A DNA stretch of 64,000 bases from VRUE01 sp963705635. Lineage in GTDB: Bacteria; Actinomycetota; Thermoleophilia; Solirubrobacterales; 70-9. A model generated the notes under the pieces. That model was not told where the DNA came from. It saw only the letters and a program-made list of their open reading frames with translations, and did no database searches. Positions within the stretch are counted from its first letter, which is position 1, and every line of letters begins with the position of its first letter. The stretch lies in NCBI GenBank assembly GCA_963705635.1, contig CAVPKH010000003.1, positions 496,001-560,000 of the forward strand, read 5' to 3'. A program made the position numbers and the translations under genes. Below are positions 1 to 8,877 of the stretch, one piece after another.

Positions 1-60
1 ATCGACCTCTACGACATCCCGCTGTTGCCCAGCTGGCACACCTTGCTGGTGGCCGAGTAG
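1..60 (+). CDS. C-terminal end of a CDS cut by the window start
   Basis: Frame 1 is open from the first base to a TAG at 58-60 and gives 19 residues ending in HTLLVAE. It stops 9 bases before the stop codon of the convergent gene that follows. Such an ending would suit a Rossmann-type methyltransferase beta-strand, but 19 residues are too few to assign a family. No function is claimed. Confidence 0.5.
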   Translation: MDLYDIPLLPSWHTLLVAE

Positions 61-69
61 CCGTCCCGC

Positions 70-2757
70 TCAGCCTTTCGGCAGCACCTTCCAGCTGAAC
101 CTCGCCGGCTTGCCCTGCACCCCGGCGGCGACTGCCGCCACGCTGAAGCTGTGCGACCCGGGACGCAGGTGCCTGTAGGTCTGGGGTGAGCGACAGGTCC
201 TGTAGCTCCCCTTGTCGAGCTTGCACTTGAAGCCGTCGCCGGGGCGACTTGCGGAAAACGCAAAGCGAGCCGTGCCGCTGCGCGTCCTCTTTGGCGGGTG
301 GGCGCCGATGCTCGCCACCGGCGCCGGTTCGAGGATGGCCGGAGCGAGTGGATTGAGCGTCGGAGTCTCGGTCCCCGGCGGAAGCCCACCGCCCGTGGGC
401 TCTTCTTCACCGCCGCCTTCTTCAGGTGCTTCGAAGACTGCCGTGTATTCGCCGCTGCTTGCGGCGGTGACGGTATGGACACGTTCACCTTCGTCCGACC
501 AGCTTTTCCAGGTATAGGTTTTCCCGCCGATTTCGGCCGTTGCCGGAGCGGAGAGCAGGACGTGGGAGCCTTCGATCGCGGTCAGCGCGAGGGGCGCCGG
601 GCCCTGCAGGAGCCCCGCGGTCAGCTGAATCCCCGGCGGTGAGGAGGCGATCGTGAGGTTGACCGCGCGCGGTTCGATTTTGATCGTCTCGCTTTCTGTC
701 AAACCGCGATCGTCGGCGACCCTGAGGGTGATTTCGATGTAGGAGGGATAGTCGTGTTCGGGGGCGAGGAATTCACCGTCCCGCACTCCAGAGAAGATCT
801 CGAGCGGATGGCCATGACAGTTCGTCGGCCCGGTTGGGCAGTGCAGAAGCCGGGTCGTCCAGTAGTAGTTGAGCGGTTCGACCAAGGGATGGCCTTCGGA
901 GTCCAGCGCCGATCCGTGCAGATGGATCGTGTCGCCGACTCCCCATTTGAGCGTCGACAGCGGTTCATCGATCGTCGTCTGCGGCGGGCTATCACCGGGG
1001 TAGACCGTGACCCGGGCGACGCTCGTTTGTTCGTCCCCATCCGTCACCCGCACCGCCACCACCGCGTTCAGGCTTTCGTCTTTTTCTTCTTTTTCTTCGA
1101 GCTCTTCTTTCGTGAATTCGAGGCTCTGCGTTTCCCCACCGGGCGTCTCGAAGCTGCCATCGCCGTTCATGTCCCAGTCGTACTCGAGCGGTTCGGAATC
1201 GGGGTCCGACGATTCGCTGGCATCGAATGTGATCTGGAGCGGCAGGCTGACCCCATACGGCGGGTTTGCCTTGAGCCGGGCGGTCGGCGCACCGGGGCTG
1301 TAGGTGATCCGGTGGATCGAGCCGTTTCCTCCCCCCGTCTCGCTGCCGACGAGGTCCGTGTAGTAGAGGGCTTCGCCGGGCCCTTCCTCGATGTCGATCC
1401 CGGGATAGATCCGGCTCTCGCGCATGAACCGTTCCGTCATCAGCGGATCGGGTTTGCCGTCGGCGCCGGGGAACATCACCCAGACGCAGCCGCGAACGGC
1501 GTCGGCGAAGAAGAGGGCGCCCTTGTATTTGGCCGGGAACGCATCGCCCCCGTAGAAGGAGATGCCGCCGAGCGCCGAGCCGTATTCGGCCGGGCATTCG
1601 TCGTTCGGCACCACCGACTGACCGTGGCTGTAATAGAAGAACGGTGGCGAGGTCGATACCGGTTCGTCTTCATAGAGCTGTTCGCAGACGTCCAGGCCCA
1701 GCTCGTCGAACTGGAACTGCCGCTCCGGCCCCTCGTAACAGGGCCAGCCGGAGTTGAAGAGGGCCACCGGCGGCACCGCGAAGCGATCGAGCTCCTCGAT
1801 CTCCGAGGAACCGACGTTGTCCGTATAGAGCTCGCCGTGCACCGGATCGAAGGCAAAGCGGAACGGGTTGCGGAAGCCCTTGGCGACGATCCGTGCTTCG
1901 TTTTCCGCTGCCGTGCCGGGGGGGCTGGCTTCGCTGCCGAGCAGCGGGTTGCCGGGCCAGCCTTTGCCGGTGTCGGGATCGACGCGGATGATCTTGCCGT
2001 TGAGGACCCTGTTGTTCTGCGCGCGCAGGGAGCCGCCTTCGGCATCGGGCGGCGAGAGCGCGGTTCCGGCTGGGCTCGGCGGGTCTCCGCAGGGGTTTGG
2101 CGAGGTGCCCATCTGGCCGTAGTCGGCCGAGGTGAAGCTGGCGCCGTCGCCGCCGCTGGCGTAGAGGGCTCCTTCAGGACCAAATCGCAGGTCGCCGATC
2201 GAGTGCGAGGAGAACTGCTGACACCAGCCCTCGGCTAGCTGGTCCTGCTGCGGCGCCGCAGCTGAGGGCAGGGCGTGATTTTCAGCCGGCGCGGCGGTCA
2301 GCCGCACCAGGCGGCCGCTGACCAGGCAGGCGTCGCCGCCGTTGAGGTCGGGGCAGGGATCGCCGGTGGTGTTGGCTTTGCCCCACTTCGGCGCAGGGTT
2401 GGAGTCGCCGAGGATGTGATCGTAGGTGTAGAGCGCGTATACGTAGGGGCGGCCTTCGGTGAATTTGGGGTCGAGCTCGAGCCCCAGCAGGCCACGATCG
2501 CCGCTGTCGTAGACGTCGGTGCGCAGGTCGGCGAAGACTTCCGGCGTCGTGTCGCCGACGTTTTCGAAGACGAGGATCTTTCCCGGCTTCTCGGCGACGA
2601 AGACGCGGCCATCGGCGGCGAAGCGAACGCTGGTCGGCTGTTCGAGGCCGGGGAACACGACCGTGTCCTGGAAGCCCTGCGGCAGCGCCGGCTCGGCGGC
2701 GGCCGTGGCGGCGAAGGCCAGCAGGCCGAGGCAAGCGACCGAGAGCGCGCGGATCAT
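70..2757 (-). CDS. Secreted glucose/sorbosone dehydrogenase-like beta-propeller protein with PKD domain
   Basis: About 895 residues. A signal peptide (about 1-20, ending AAA) precedes a glucose/sorbosone-dehydrogenase-type beta-propeller (about 25-490) with family-like motifs GFRNPFRF near 290 and SGWPCYEGPERQ. A PKD/Ig-like domain with DWDMNGDG follows (about 490-600), then a further beta-rich region and a C-terminal two-cysteine module near 845 (CKLDKG and TCRSPQTY). The protein should act outside the membrane, perhaps as a PQQ-type sugar dehydrogenase or a sugar-binding lectin; substrate is unknown. The ATG at 2757 was chosen because it begins the signal peptide and overlaps the stop of the upstream paralogue (ATGA). 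An in-frame ATG at 2880 would add 41 arginine-rich residues and is unlikely. It is the last gene of the clpS operon. Confidence 0.9.
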   Translation of the reverse strand: MIRALSVACLGLLAFAATAAAEPALPQGFQDTVVFPGLEQPTSVRFAADGRVFVAEKPGKILVFENVGDTTPEVFADLRTDVYDSGDRGLLGLELDPKFTEGRPYVYALYTYDHILGDSNPAPKWGKANTTGDPCPDLNGGDACLVSGRLVRLTAAPAENHALPSAAAPQQDQLAEGWCQQFSSHSIGDLRFGPEGALYASGGDGASFTSADYGQMGTSPNPCGDPPSPAGTALSPPDAEGGSLRAQNNRVLNGKIIRVDPDTGKGWPGNPLLGSEASPPGTAAENEARIVAKGFRNPFRFAFDPVHGELYTDNVGSSEIEELDRFAVPPVALFNSGWPCYEGPERQFQFDELGLDVCEQLYEDEPVSTSPPFFYYSHGQSVVPNDECPAEYGSALGGISFYGGDAFPAKYKGALFFADAVRGCVWVMFPGADGKPDPLMTERFMRESRIYPGIDIEEGPGEALYYTDLVGSETGGGNGSIHRITYSPGAPTARLKANPPYGVSLPLQITFDASESSDPDSEPLEYDWDMNGDGSFETPGGETQSLEFTKEELEEKEEKDESLNAVVAVRVTDGDEQTSVARVTVYPGDSPPQTTIDEPLSTLKWGVGDTIHLHGSALDSEGHPLVEPLNYYWTTRLLHCPTGPTNCHGHPLEIFSGVRDGEFLAPEHDYPSYIEITLRVADDRGLTESETIKIEPRAVNLTIASSPPGIQLTAGLLQGPAPLALTAIEGSHVLLSAPATAEIGGKTYTWKSWSDEGERVHTVTAASSGEYTAVFEAPEEGGGEEEPTGGGLPPGTETPTLNPLAPAILEPAPVASIGAHPPKRTRSGTARFAFSASRPGDGFKCKLDKGSYRTCRSPQTYRHLRPGSHSFSVAAVAAGVQGKPARFSWKVLPKG

Positions 2758-5348
2758 CGAACGACCCTCCAGCGATACACCAGGGGCTTGCCGGTCGCGG
2801 CGCCGGTCGCATCGACGGCGGTCACTTCGAAGCTGTGCTTGCCGAGGCCCATGCGCATGTAACTCCGCGGAGAGCGACATGGTGCGAAATGCCCGCCGTC
2901 GACCTTGCAGCGAAAGCGCGTGCCGGGCAGCGATGCCGAGAAGGCAAAGGTCGCCGTCCTGCTGTGGCTGCGCTTGCGCGGGTGCTTGTCAATCCGGATC
3001 TTTGGGCGCGACGTCCCGGCCCCTTGTGGTGAAAGCAATAGCCCAGAAGGGCTCAAGCTCTGAGGCGGGCCTTCATAGAAGGCCTCGTAGCGAATCGAGC
3101 CGCCGGCGGGCACGGCTTCGTGAAAGCGAGCGCCACCGTCTGACCAGCGCTTCCAGTCATAGGTGATCCCACCCACCTGAAAGCTGGCCGGCGCCGAGAG
3201 CGGCACCTTCGTGCCCGCAATCACCGGCAAGGTGAACGGCGCCGGCTGGGAGAGCAAACCGGCGCTCAGGGGGACCCCGACGGGACTCGAGACGATTTCG
3301 AGATCGGCGATCCGCGGCTCGATCTCGACCCTGGCTTGGGCCGAGAGGCCGCGCGAGTCAACCGCGGTGAGGGTCAGTTCGATGTGGGAAGGGAGGTCGT
3401 GCTCAGGGGCGAGGAAGCTGCCCACGGAGACCGAGGGAAAGGCCTGCAGCGGATGCGCATGGCAGGCCTGGGGGCAGTGGTAGAGGCGGCTGACCCAGTC
3501 GAAGCTGGTGGCCGGCAGATCGCCGTCCTCGGCGTCTTCGGCCGAGCCTTCGAACTCGACCGGCTGGCCGACGCTCCATTCGAACGCCGGGGCCGGGCTG
3601 ACGATCTCCGGCTCCGGTGGCGTGTCGCCCGGATAGACCGTCAGCCGAGCAACGCTCGATGCTTCGCTCGGGTCGACGACGCGGACCGCGACCGTGTGGT
3701 TTTCATCGTCTTCGAAGGTCTCGGTGGCGGTGCTGTCGGTGGTCGGGGCGGCGTAGTTGCCATCGCCGTTCAAATCCCATTCGAATTCAAGCGGATCGTT
3801 GTCAGCGTCGCTGGAGCCACTGGCGTCGAAGGTCGATTCCAGGTGTTCCGGCCCCCACTGGTGATCGACGCTCAGGCGCGCGACCGGGGGCTTGTTGCCC
3901 GAGAAATAACCGATCCGGTGGATCGCGCCCGGTTCGAATTCGTTGCCTTCCTTTTCGGTGAAGAGGCTGGCGTAGTACAGGTCGCCGCCGGGACCGACCT
4001 CCAGGTCGGTCCCGGAGTAGGGGTCCGAGTGGGTCATGAAGGTCGTCACCGTCGAGGGATCGGGGCGGCCATCGCCTCCGGGGAACATCGCGTAGATGCA
4101 ACCCCGCACCGAATCGCTGAAGAACATCGCCCCTTCGTAGGAGGGCGGAAAGGAGCCTTCGCCGTAGAAGGCGAAGCCGGAGACCGCCGAACCCCTGAAG
4201 TCAAGACAAGGATCGCCGGCCGTGAGGCCCTGTCGATGGCGGTAGGAGAAGAACGGCTGCGATGCAGCGCCTGGGCTGGCGTAGAGGCTTTCGCAGAGAC
4301 CCAGGTGGGCGCTTTCGTAGTTGAGCTGGCGCTCGGGGCCTTCGTAGCAGGGCCAGCCGGAGTTATAAGGGGCTTCCGCGGAGGGGTTGAAGCGATCGAT
4401 CTCCTCGTAGTCGTTCCAGCCGACGTTGCCGACGTAGACCTCATGGGTGGTCGGGTCGATCACGAAGCGGAACGGATTGCGCAAGCCGAAGGCGACGATC
4501 CGCCGGGCGTTCGGGTCCGGGCTGGAAGCCAGCGGGTTGCCGGGCCAGCCCGCGCCTGTTTCGGGATCGATCCGGATCACCGAGCCGTTGAGGCCGGTCG
4601 GGTCGACCGGCGTGCGCACGTCCTGGGCGCGCAGCGCTCCGCCTTCGTTCGGGGGGTCGCCACAGGGGTTTTCGGGATCTCCCAGTTGACCGCGATCGAC
4701 GTGGCTGAAGCTGGCTCCGTCGCCGCCACTGGCGTAAAGCGCGCCTTCGGGACCGAACTGCAGGTCGCCGATCGAGTGCGAGGAGAACTGCTGGCACCAG
4801 CCTTCGACGAGGGGCTGTTCCAGCGGCGTCAGCGCACCGCCGGCGGCCTGGTCCCCCGCCGCAGTCAGCCGCACGACCCGGCCGCTAACCAAGCAAGCAT
4901 CGGATTCGTGCAGTTCCGGGCATGGGTCGCCCGAGGTGCCTTCGCCGCCCCACCTCGGCGGTGCCGCGAGGTCGCCGAGGATGTGATCGTAGGTGTAGAG
5001 GACGTAGACGTACGGCTTGGCCGGGAAGCTGGGATCGAGGGCAAGGCCGAGAATGCCCCGGTCGCCGGTGTCGTAGACGTTGGTGCGCATGTCGGCGAAG
5101 ACTTGCGGCGTGTCGTCTTCGATGTCGTCGAAGACGAGGATCTTTCCCGTCTTCTCTGCGACGAAGACGCGGCCATCGGGCGAAAAGCGAAAGTTGGTCG
5201 GTTCTTCGAGCCCGGTGATCACCGGTTCGTCTTGAAAGCCCGCTGCTTCCATCTGTGCGCCTTGCGCCGCCGCCGGGCCTATTGCGAGCAGGCAGAGGCT
5301 TGCGGCCAACCGCCAGATGATCTTCCCTGCAGCGGCTGAGCCGATCAT
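2754..5348 (-). CDS. Secreted glucose/sorbosone dehydrogenase-like protein with PKD domain, paralogue of the next gene
   Basis: 864 residues with the same order as its downstream neighbour: signal peptide (ending AAAQGA), beta-propeller with GLRNPFRF near 289 and SGWPCYEGPERQ, PKD-like domain with FEWDLNGDG near 490-530, and a C-terminal two-cysteine module near 810 (CKVDGGHFAPC). The two proteins align over their whole length, so they arose by tandem duplication and then diverged. Its ATG overlaps the clpS stop (ATGA at 5345-5348) and its own stop overlaps the next start, so all three genes are likely translationally coupled. Extracellular sugar oxidation or binding is the family expectation; no substrate can be read from the sequence. 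Confidence 0.9.
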   Translation of the reverse strand: MIGSAAAGKIIWRLAASLCLLAIGPAAAQGAQMEAAGFQDEPVITGLEEPTNFRFSPDGRVFVAEKTGKILVFDDIEDDTPQVFADMRTNVYDTGDRGILGLALDPSFPAKPYVYVLYTYDHILGDLAAPPRWGGEGTSGDPCPELHESDACLVSGRVVRLTAAGDQAAGGALTPLEQPLVEGWCQQFSSHSIGDLQFGPEGALYASGGDGASFSHVDRGQLGDPENPCGDPPNEGGALRAQDVRTPVDPTGLNGSVIRIDPETGAGWPGNPLASSPDPNARRIVAFGLRNPFRFVIDPTTHEVYVGNVGWNDYEEIDRFNPSAEAPYNSGWPCYEGPERQLNYESAHLGLCESLYASPGAASQPFFSYRHRQGLTAGDPCLDFRGSAVSGFAFYGEGSFPPSYEGAMFFSDSVRGCIYAMFPGGDGRPDPSTVTTFMTHSDPYSGTDLEVGPGGDLYYASLFTEKEGNEFEPGAIHRIGYFSGNKPPVARLSVDHQWGPEHLESTFDASGSSDADNDPLEFEWDLNGDGNYAAPTTDSTATETFEDDENHTVAVRVVDPSEASSVARLTVYPGDTPPEPEIVSPAPAFEWSVGQPVEFEGSAEDAEDGDLPATSFDWVSRLYHCPQACHAHPLQAFPSVSVGSFLAPEHDLPSHIELTLTAVDSRGLSAQARVEIEPRIADLEIVSSPVGVPLSAGLLSQPAPFTLPVIAGTKVPLSAPASFQVGGITYDWKRWSDGGARFHEAVPAGGSIRYEAFYEGPPQSLSPSGLLLSPQGAGTSRPKIRIDKHPRKRSHSRTATFAFSASLPGTRFRCKVDGGHFAPCRSPRSYMRMGLGKHSFEVTAVDATGAATGKPLVYRWRVVR

Positions 5349-5641
5349 GAGCGCTCGAGCGGGGCCATCGTCAGGCCGGCAGCCTCGAGCTGCTCCCAGT
5401 AGTGCTCAGCCGGCTCGCGCGGCCCCGACCAGACGATCGCCTGGCCGCTGTTGTGGATGCCTTCGGCGAGCTGGTGCCCGCGGTCCAAGCTGACCCCGGG
5501 CAGCACGCGCGCCAGCGTCTCGGCGACGTGGTCGAAGGTGTTGTGATTGTCGTTGCGGACGATCACCCGCCAGTCACCACCCAGTCCCGAGCCTGGTCCC
5601 CCGCTGCGCGGCCTCTCGACCGTCGTCGTTGACATCGCCAC
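5345..5641 (-). CDS. clpS: ATP-dependent Clp protease adaptor ClpS
   Basis: 98 residues. After a flexible 22-residue N-terminus comes the ClpS core: WRVIVRNDNHNTFDHV, then helices with LPGVSLDRGHQLAEGIHNSGQAIVWSG in two parts and the final EPAEHYWEQLEAAGLTM. The NDNHNTFDHV segment corresponds to the family's substrate-binding pocket, which hands N-degron proteins to ClpA/ClpC. No clp protease gene is adjacent. Instead clpS leads an operon with two secreted dehydrogenase-like proteins through 4-base overlaps. A second ATG two codons downstream is an equally good start. Confidence 0.95.
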   Translation of the reverse strand: MAMSTTTVERPRSGGPGSGLGGDWRVIVRNDNHNTFDHVAETLARVLPGVSLDRGHQLAEGIHNSGQAIVWSGPREPAEHYWEQLEAAGLTMAPLERS

Positions 5642-5748
5642 GCATTATGCGGAAATCCCCTTTTGCCGGGCAATCTGCGGGGCTCATATCCCCGTCGAGC
5701 TTCAAAGTCCATTTAGCTACTCAAGTTAGTTATGCCCTAGACTTTTCG

Positions 5749-5773
5749 TACAATTGCAAACCAATCCGGAGGA
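5749..5773 (+). promoter_or_regulatory. Probable promoter -10 and ribosome-binding site for the winged-helix gene
   Basis: TACAAT at 5749-5754 fits a sigma-70 type -10 element inside a locally AT-rich stretch, with a weak TTAGTT at 5726-5731 in the -35 position. GGAGGA at 5768-5773 lies 10 bases before the ATG at 5784 and decides that start over an in-frame TTG at 5754. Confidence 0.45.
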
Positions 5774-5783
5774 CCGGATCGCG

Positions 5784-6050
5784 ATGGCACCGCGTCCAGT
5801 TTCGATCGACCAGCGCCTGGCCAAGGCCCTTTCCAGCTCGCTGCGGGCGCAAGCGCTGGCTCTGATCGCCAAGGGCACGGCGAGCCCGAAAGCGATCGCC
5901 CAAGCCCTCGGCCTCGACGTCCGCACCGTCGCCTACCACGTCCGCGTGCTGCGCGAGCTCGACTGCATCGAGCTGACCGAGACGCACCAGCGACGCGGAG
6001 CCGTAGAACACGTCTACCGGGTTACGGAGCGAGCGCTGGAGAAAGGCTAG
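5784..6050 (+). CDS. Small winged helix-turn-helix regulator (ArsR-like fold)
   Basis: 88 residues from the ATG with a strong GGAGGA site upstream. Residues about 20-75 form an ArsR/MarR-like winged helix: LRAQALALIAKG, then PKAIAQALGLDVRTVAYHV as the recognition helix region, then a wing rich in charged residues (TETHQRRGAVEHVYRV). No metal-binding cysteine motif or sensor domain is visible, so it is a minimal DNA-binding protein with unknown effector. It is divergent from clpS and convergent with the exported protein that follows. Both of those stop codons lie in the same CTAG at 6047-6050. Confidence 0.85.
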   Translation: MAPRPVSIDQRLAKALSSSLRAQALALIAKGTASPKAIAQALGLDVRTVAYHVRVLRELDCIELTETHQRRGAVEHVYRVTERALEKG

Positions 6051-6742
6051 AAGGGACCGGGAACGCGGACGACGACGTTGTCGACGCTCGCCTGCGCTCC
6101 CTTGGCGACCTTGGCGGAGCCGACCGAGAATCCCGACGCCCCGCCGCTGAGGTCCCCCGCTCCTTCGTCGGTGACTTCGGCGACCAGCTCACCGCCGACG
6201 AAGGCCAGGAGCTGGCAGTTGCCCTTTTCGTCACCGGTGGTCACGTTGAAGGCGCGGAGGCGGAGCTCGTTGGCTTTGTCTGCCCCGCCGACGCCCACCA
6301 CGTCCTTCGCGATCTCGAGGTATTCGATGCCGCCGTCGGCGAGGATCTTGCGCAACTGCGCCTTGCGCTGAAGCGGGTAGACCGCGAGCTGGTAGCGGGC
6401 GCCGCCGCCGGAGCGCAGGTCGAGCGCGAGGTAGGCGCCCTGCTGCACGGCCTTCGGGGTCGCGCTGAGCAGGCGCGCGGTGGCGGCGATCTCGAGGTCG
6501 CGGCCGATCACCGGCGTGCGGTAGGAGCACTCCTTGGTCTGCTTGCCGACGACGATCCGAAAGGCGGTGCTGGAGCCGCCGCGAGCGCAGCGTTCGCCCG
6601 AAAGCTTGAGGATCTGGGAGCGCAGCCCGTCGCTATCCATGTTGTTGCGGTAGAGGCCGATCAAATCGGCGCCAGCGCCACTGGCGAATACCAGCGTGGC
6701 GGCGAGCAGCGAAGCGACAGCGGTTATGCGCAGCAATCTCAC
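6047..6742 (-). CDS. Exported protein, predicted beta-sandwich (LamG/DUF1080-like)
   Basis: About 231 residues from a GTG at 6742 that begins a clear signal peptide (LLRITAVASLLAATLVFASGAGA). The mature part alternates short strands and ends with GFSVGSAKVAKGAQASVDNVVV, a pattern seen at the edge of concanavalin-like jelly-roll domains. Three cysteines occur (near GERCARGG, KECSYR, GNCQLL). No catalytic residues can be named. An upstream ATG at 6898 would add 52 residues and would cover the ecm promoter, so it was not chosen. The family guess is weak; the signal peptide is the firm part. Confidence 0.75.
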   Translation of the reverse strand: MRLLRITAVASLLAATLVFASGAGADLIGLYRNNMDSDGLRSQILKLSGERCARGGSSTAFRIVVGKQTKECSYRTPVIGRDLEIAATARLLSATPKAVQQGAYLALDLRSGGGARYQLAVYPLQRKAQLRKILADGGIEYLEIAKDVVGVGGADKANELRLRAFNVTTGDEKGNCQLLAFVGGELVAEVTDEGAGDLSGGASGFSVGSAKVAKGAQASVDNVVVRVPGPF

Positions 6743-6822
6743 GATCTCGCAGCCTAAACACCCGAAAGGGGGAAAGATGCGGCCCGGATACCGATGAACG
6801 GCGGATTTCGGGGCCGGCCAAA

Positions 6823-6838
6823 TATCATTGGCAACGTG
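6823..6838 (+). promoter_or_regulatory. Probable leaderless promoter of ecm
   Basis: TATCAT at 6823-6828 ends 7 bases before the GTG at 6836, and no Shine-Dalgarno sequence precedes that GTG. This spacing is what a leaderless transcript starting at the initiation codon would show. Leaderless mRNAs are common in actinobacteria; for this gene it is inference. Confidence 0.4.
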
Positions 6839-8830
6839 AGCGAGCACCGACTTCCCGAGCGCGACCGCCCCTGGGTGATGCGCACCTACGCCGGGCACTC
6901 CGACGCCAAGCGCTCAAACGAGCTCTACCGGGGCAACCTGGCCAAGGGCCAGACCGGCCTCTCGGTCGCCTTCGACCTGCCCACCCAGACCGGCTATGAC
7001 CCCGATCACATCCTCGCCCGCGGCGAGGTCGGCAAGGTCGGCGTCTCGGTCGCCCACAAGGGCGACATGCACCAGCTCTTCGACGGCATCCCGCTCGACG
7101 AGATGAACACCTCGATGACGATCAACGCGACCGCGGCCTGGCTGCTCGGCCTCTACGCCACGGTCGCCGAGGAGAACGGGATCGAGCGCGCCAAGCTGAC
7201 CGGGACGACCCAGAACGACATCATCAAGGAGTACCTCTCGCGCGGCACCTACGCCTTCCCGCCCGAGCCCTCGATGAGGTTGATCGCCGACATGGTCGCC
7301 TTCACCGTCAACGAGGTGCCGAGCTGGAACCCGACCAACATCTGCAGCTACCACCTGCAGGAGGCCGGGGCGACGCCGGTGCAGGAGATCGCCTTCGCGC
7401 TCTCGACCGGGATCGCCGTGCTCGACGAGGTGAAGGCGCGCGGCCAGGTCGCCGAGGCGGACTTCCCCAAGGTCTTCGGCCGCATCTCCTTCTTCGTCAA
7501 CGCCGGCATCAGGCTGATCGAGGAGATCGCCAAGCTGCGCACGATGGGCCACCTCTGGAACGAGATCGGCCGCGAGCGCTACGGCGTCACCGACGAGAAA
7601 ATGCTGCGCTTCCGCTACGGCGTCCAGGTCAACTCACTGGGCCTGACTGAGGCGCAGCCGGAGAACAACATCCAGCGCATCGTGCTCGAGGCGCTGGCGG
7701 TGACGCTGAGCCGCGATGCCCGCGCCCGGGCGCTCCAGCTTCCCGCCTGGAACGAGGCGATGGGCCTCCCCCGCCCCTGGGACCAGCAGTGGAGCCTGCG
7801 CATCCAGCAGGTGCTGGCGAACGAGACCGATCTGCTCGAGTACCCCGACGTCTTCGAGGGCTCGCTGGTGATGGACGGCCTGGTCGAGGAGCTGACCGAG
7901 GGCGCCCGCGCCGAGATGGCCGTGGTCGAGGAGCACGGCGGCGCGGTCGCCGCCGTCCCCTACATGAAGGCGCGGCTGGTCGAGTCCCACCGCGAGCGCG
8001 TCGCCAGGATCGAGCGCGGCGAGCTGAAAGTGATCGGCCAGAACAGCTTTACCGAGACCGAGGAGTCCCCCCTCACCGCTGGCGCCGACGGTGGCATCCT
8101 CACCCCCGACCCCGAGGTCGAGCGCGAGCGGGTCGAGGCGCTCGAGCGCTGGAAGGCCGAGCGCGACGAGGACGCCGTCGGGGCGGCGCTCGACGAGCTG
8201 GCGCGGGTGGCCAGCGCCGATGACGAGAACATCATGCCGGCGACGATCGCCGCCGCCAAGGCCGGCGCCACCACCGGCGAGTGGGCCGCCGTGCTGCGCA
8301 AGGTCTTCGGCGCCTACCGCGCCCCCACCGGCGTCGACGGCGCCGCGCCGCCCGCCAACCGCGACCAGCTGGCGGAAATACGCGGCCGCGTCGACGAGGT
8401 CTCCGAGCGCATCGGCCACCGGATCAAGATCCTCGTCGGCAAGCCCGGCCTCGACGGCCACTCCAACGGCTCCGAGCAGATCGCCCTGCGCGCCCGCGAC
8501 GCCGGCATGGAGGTGATCTACCAGGGCATCCGCCTCACCCCAGAGGAGATCGCCGAGTCCGCCCTGCAGGAGGACGTCGACGTGGTCGGCCTCTCGATCC
8601 TCTCCGGCTCCCACCTCGAGCTGGTCCCCGACGTGGTGCGCAGGCTGCGCGAGGAGGAAGTCGACGTCCCGGTCGTCGCCGGCGGGATCATTCCCCCGGC
8701 CGACGCCGAGCGCCTGCGCGCCGCCGGCGTCGCCGGCGTCTACACGCCGAAGGACTTCGACATCAACAAGATCATGGGCGAGATCGTCGACCTGGTCGCG
8801 GACCGCGCCGCCGCCCGCGCAGCCGCCTGA
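6836..8830 (+). CDS. ecm: Ethylmalonyl-CoA mutase (MeaA/Ecm type), coenzyme B12 dependent
   Basis: About 664 residues from GTG 6836. An in-frame ATG at 6794 adds 14 unlikely residues. The N-terminal TIM-barrel mutase domain (to about 505) opens with RPWVMRTYAGHS and contains KGQTGLSVAFDLPTQTGYD, NTSMTINATAAW, RISFFVNAG and YGVQVNSLGLTE. The C-terminal cobalamin domain (about 520-660) carries GKPGLDGHSNG, with His as the lower B12 ligand, and VGLSILSGSH. DGHSNG together with PRPWDQQWSLR resembles ethylmalonyl-CoA mutases rather than methylmalonyl-CoA mutases, which usually read DGHDRG. It would convert ethylmalonyl-CoA to methylsuccinyl-CoA. Other enzymes of the same pathway follow at 10.6-12.8 and 15.6 kb. 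Crotonyl-CoA carboxylase/reductase is not in the window. Confidence 0.92.
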   Translation: MSEHRLPERDRPWVMRTYAGHSDAKRSNELYRGNLAKGQTGLSVAFDLPTQTGYDPDHILARGEVGKVGVSVAHKGDMHQLFDGIPLDEMNTSMTINATAAWLLGLYATVAEENGIERAKLTGTTQNDIIKEYLSRGTYAFPPEPSMRLIADMVAFTVNEVPSWNPTNICSYHLQEAGATPVQEIAFALSTGIAVLDEVKARGQVAEADFPKVFGRISFFVNAGIRLIEEIAKLRTMGHLWNEIGRERYGVTDEKMLRFRYGVQVNSLGLTEAQPENNIQRIVLEALAVTLSRDARARALQLPAWNEAMGLPRPWDQQWSLRIQQVLANETDLLEYPDVFEGSLVMDGLVEELTEGARAEMAVVEEHGGAVAAVPYMKARLVESHRERVARIERGELKVIGQNSFTETEESPLTAGADGGILTPDPEVERERVEALERWKAERDEDAVGAALDELARVASADDENIMPATIAAAKAGATTGEWAAVLRKVFGAYRAPTGVDGAAPPANRDQLAEIRGRVDEVSERIGHRIKILVGKPGLDGHSNGSEQIALRARDAGMEVIYQGIRLTPEEIAESALQEDVDVVGLSILSGSHLELVPDVVRRLREEEVDVPVVAGGIIPPADAERLRAAGVAGVYTPKDFDINKIMGEIVDLVADRAAARAAA

Positions 8831-8877
8831 GCCAGAGCCGCATAGCGCCGAGGGCCCGGCCGCGCGACAATGGGTCG

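Noticed and set aside
754..2238. Long plus-strand open frames antisense to the two dehydrogenase-like genes (754-2238 and 3336-5339)
   Set aside because: They mirror codon positions of the real genes, encode valine/arginine/glutamate-rich sequence without domains, and lack starts with ribosome-binding sites. High GC content suppresses stop codons in these frames.
6836..8830. Methylmalonyl-CoA mutase
   Set aside because: The protein is a single chain of about 664 residues with DGHSNG in the cobalamin domain and ethylmalonyl-CoA-mutase-like motifs, and its pathway neighbours support that reading. Biochemical proof is lacking.
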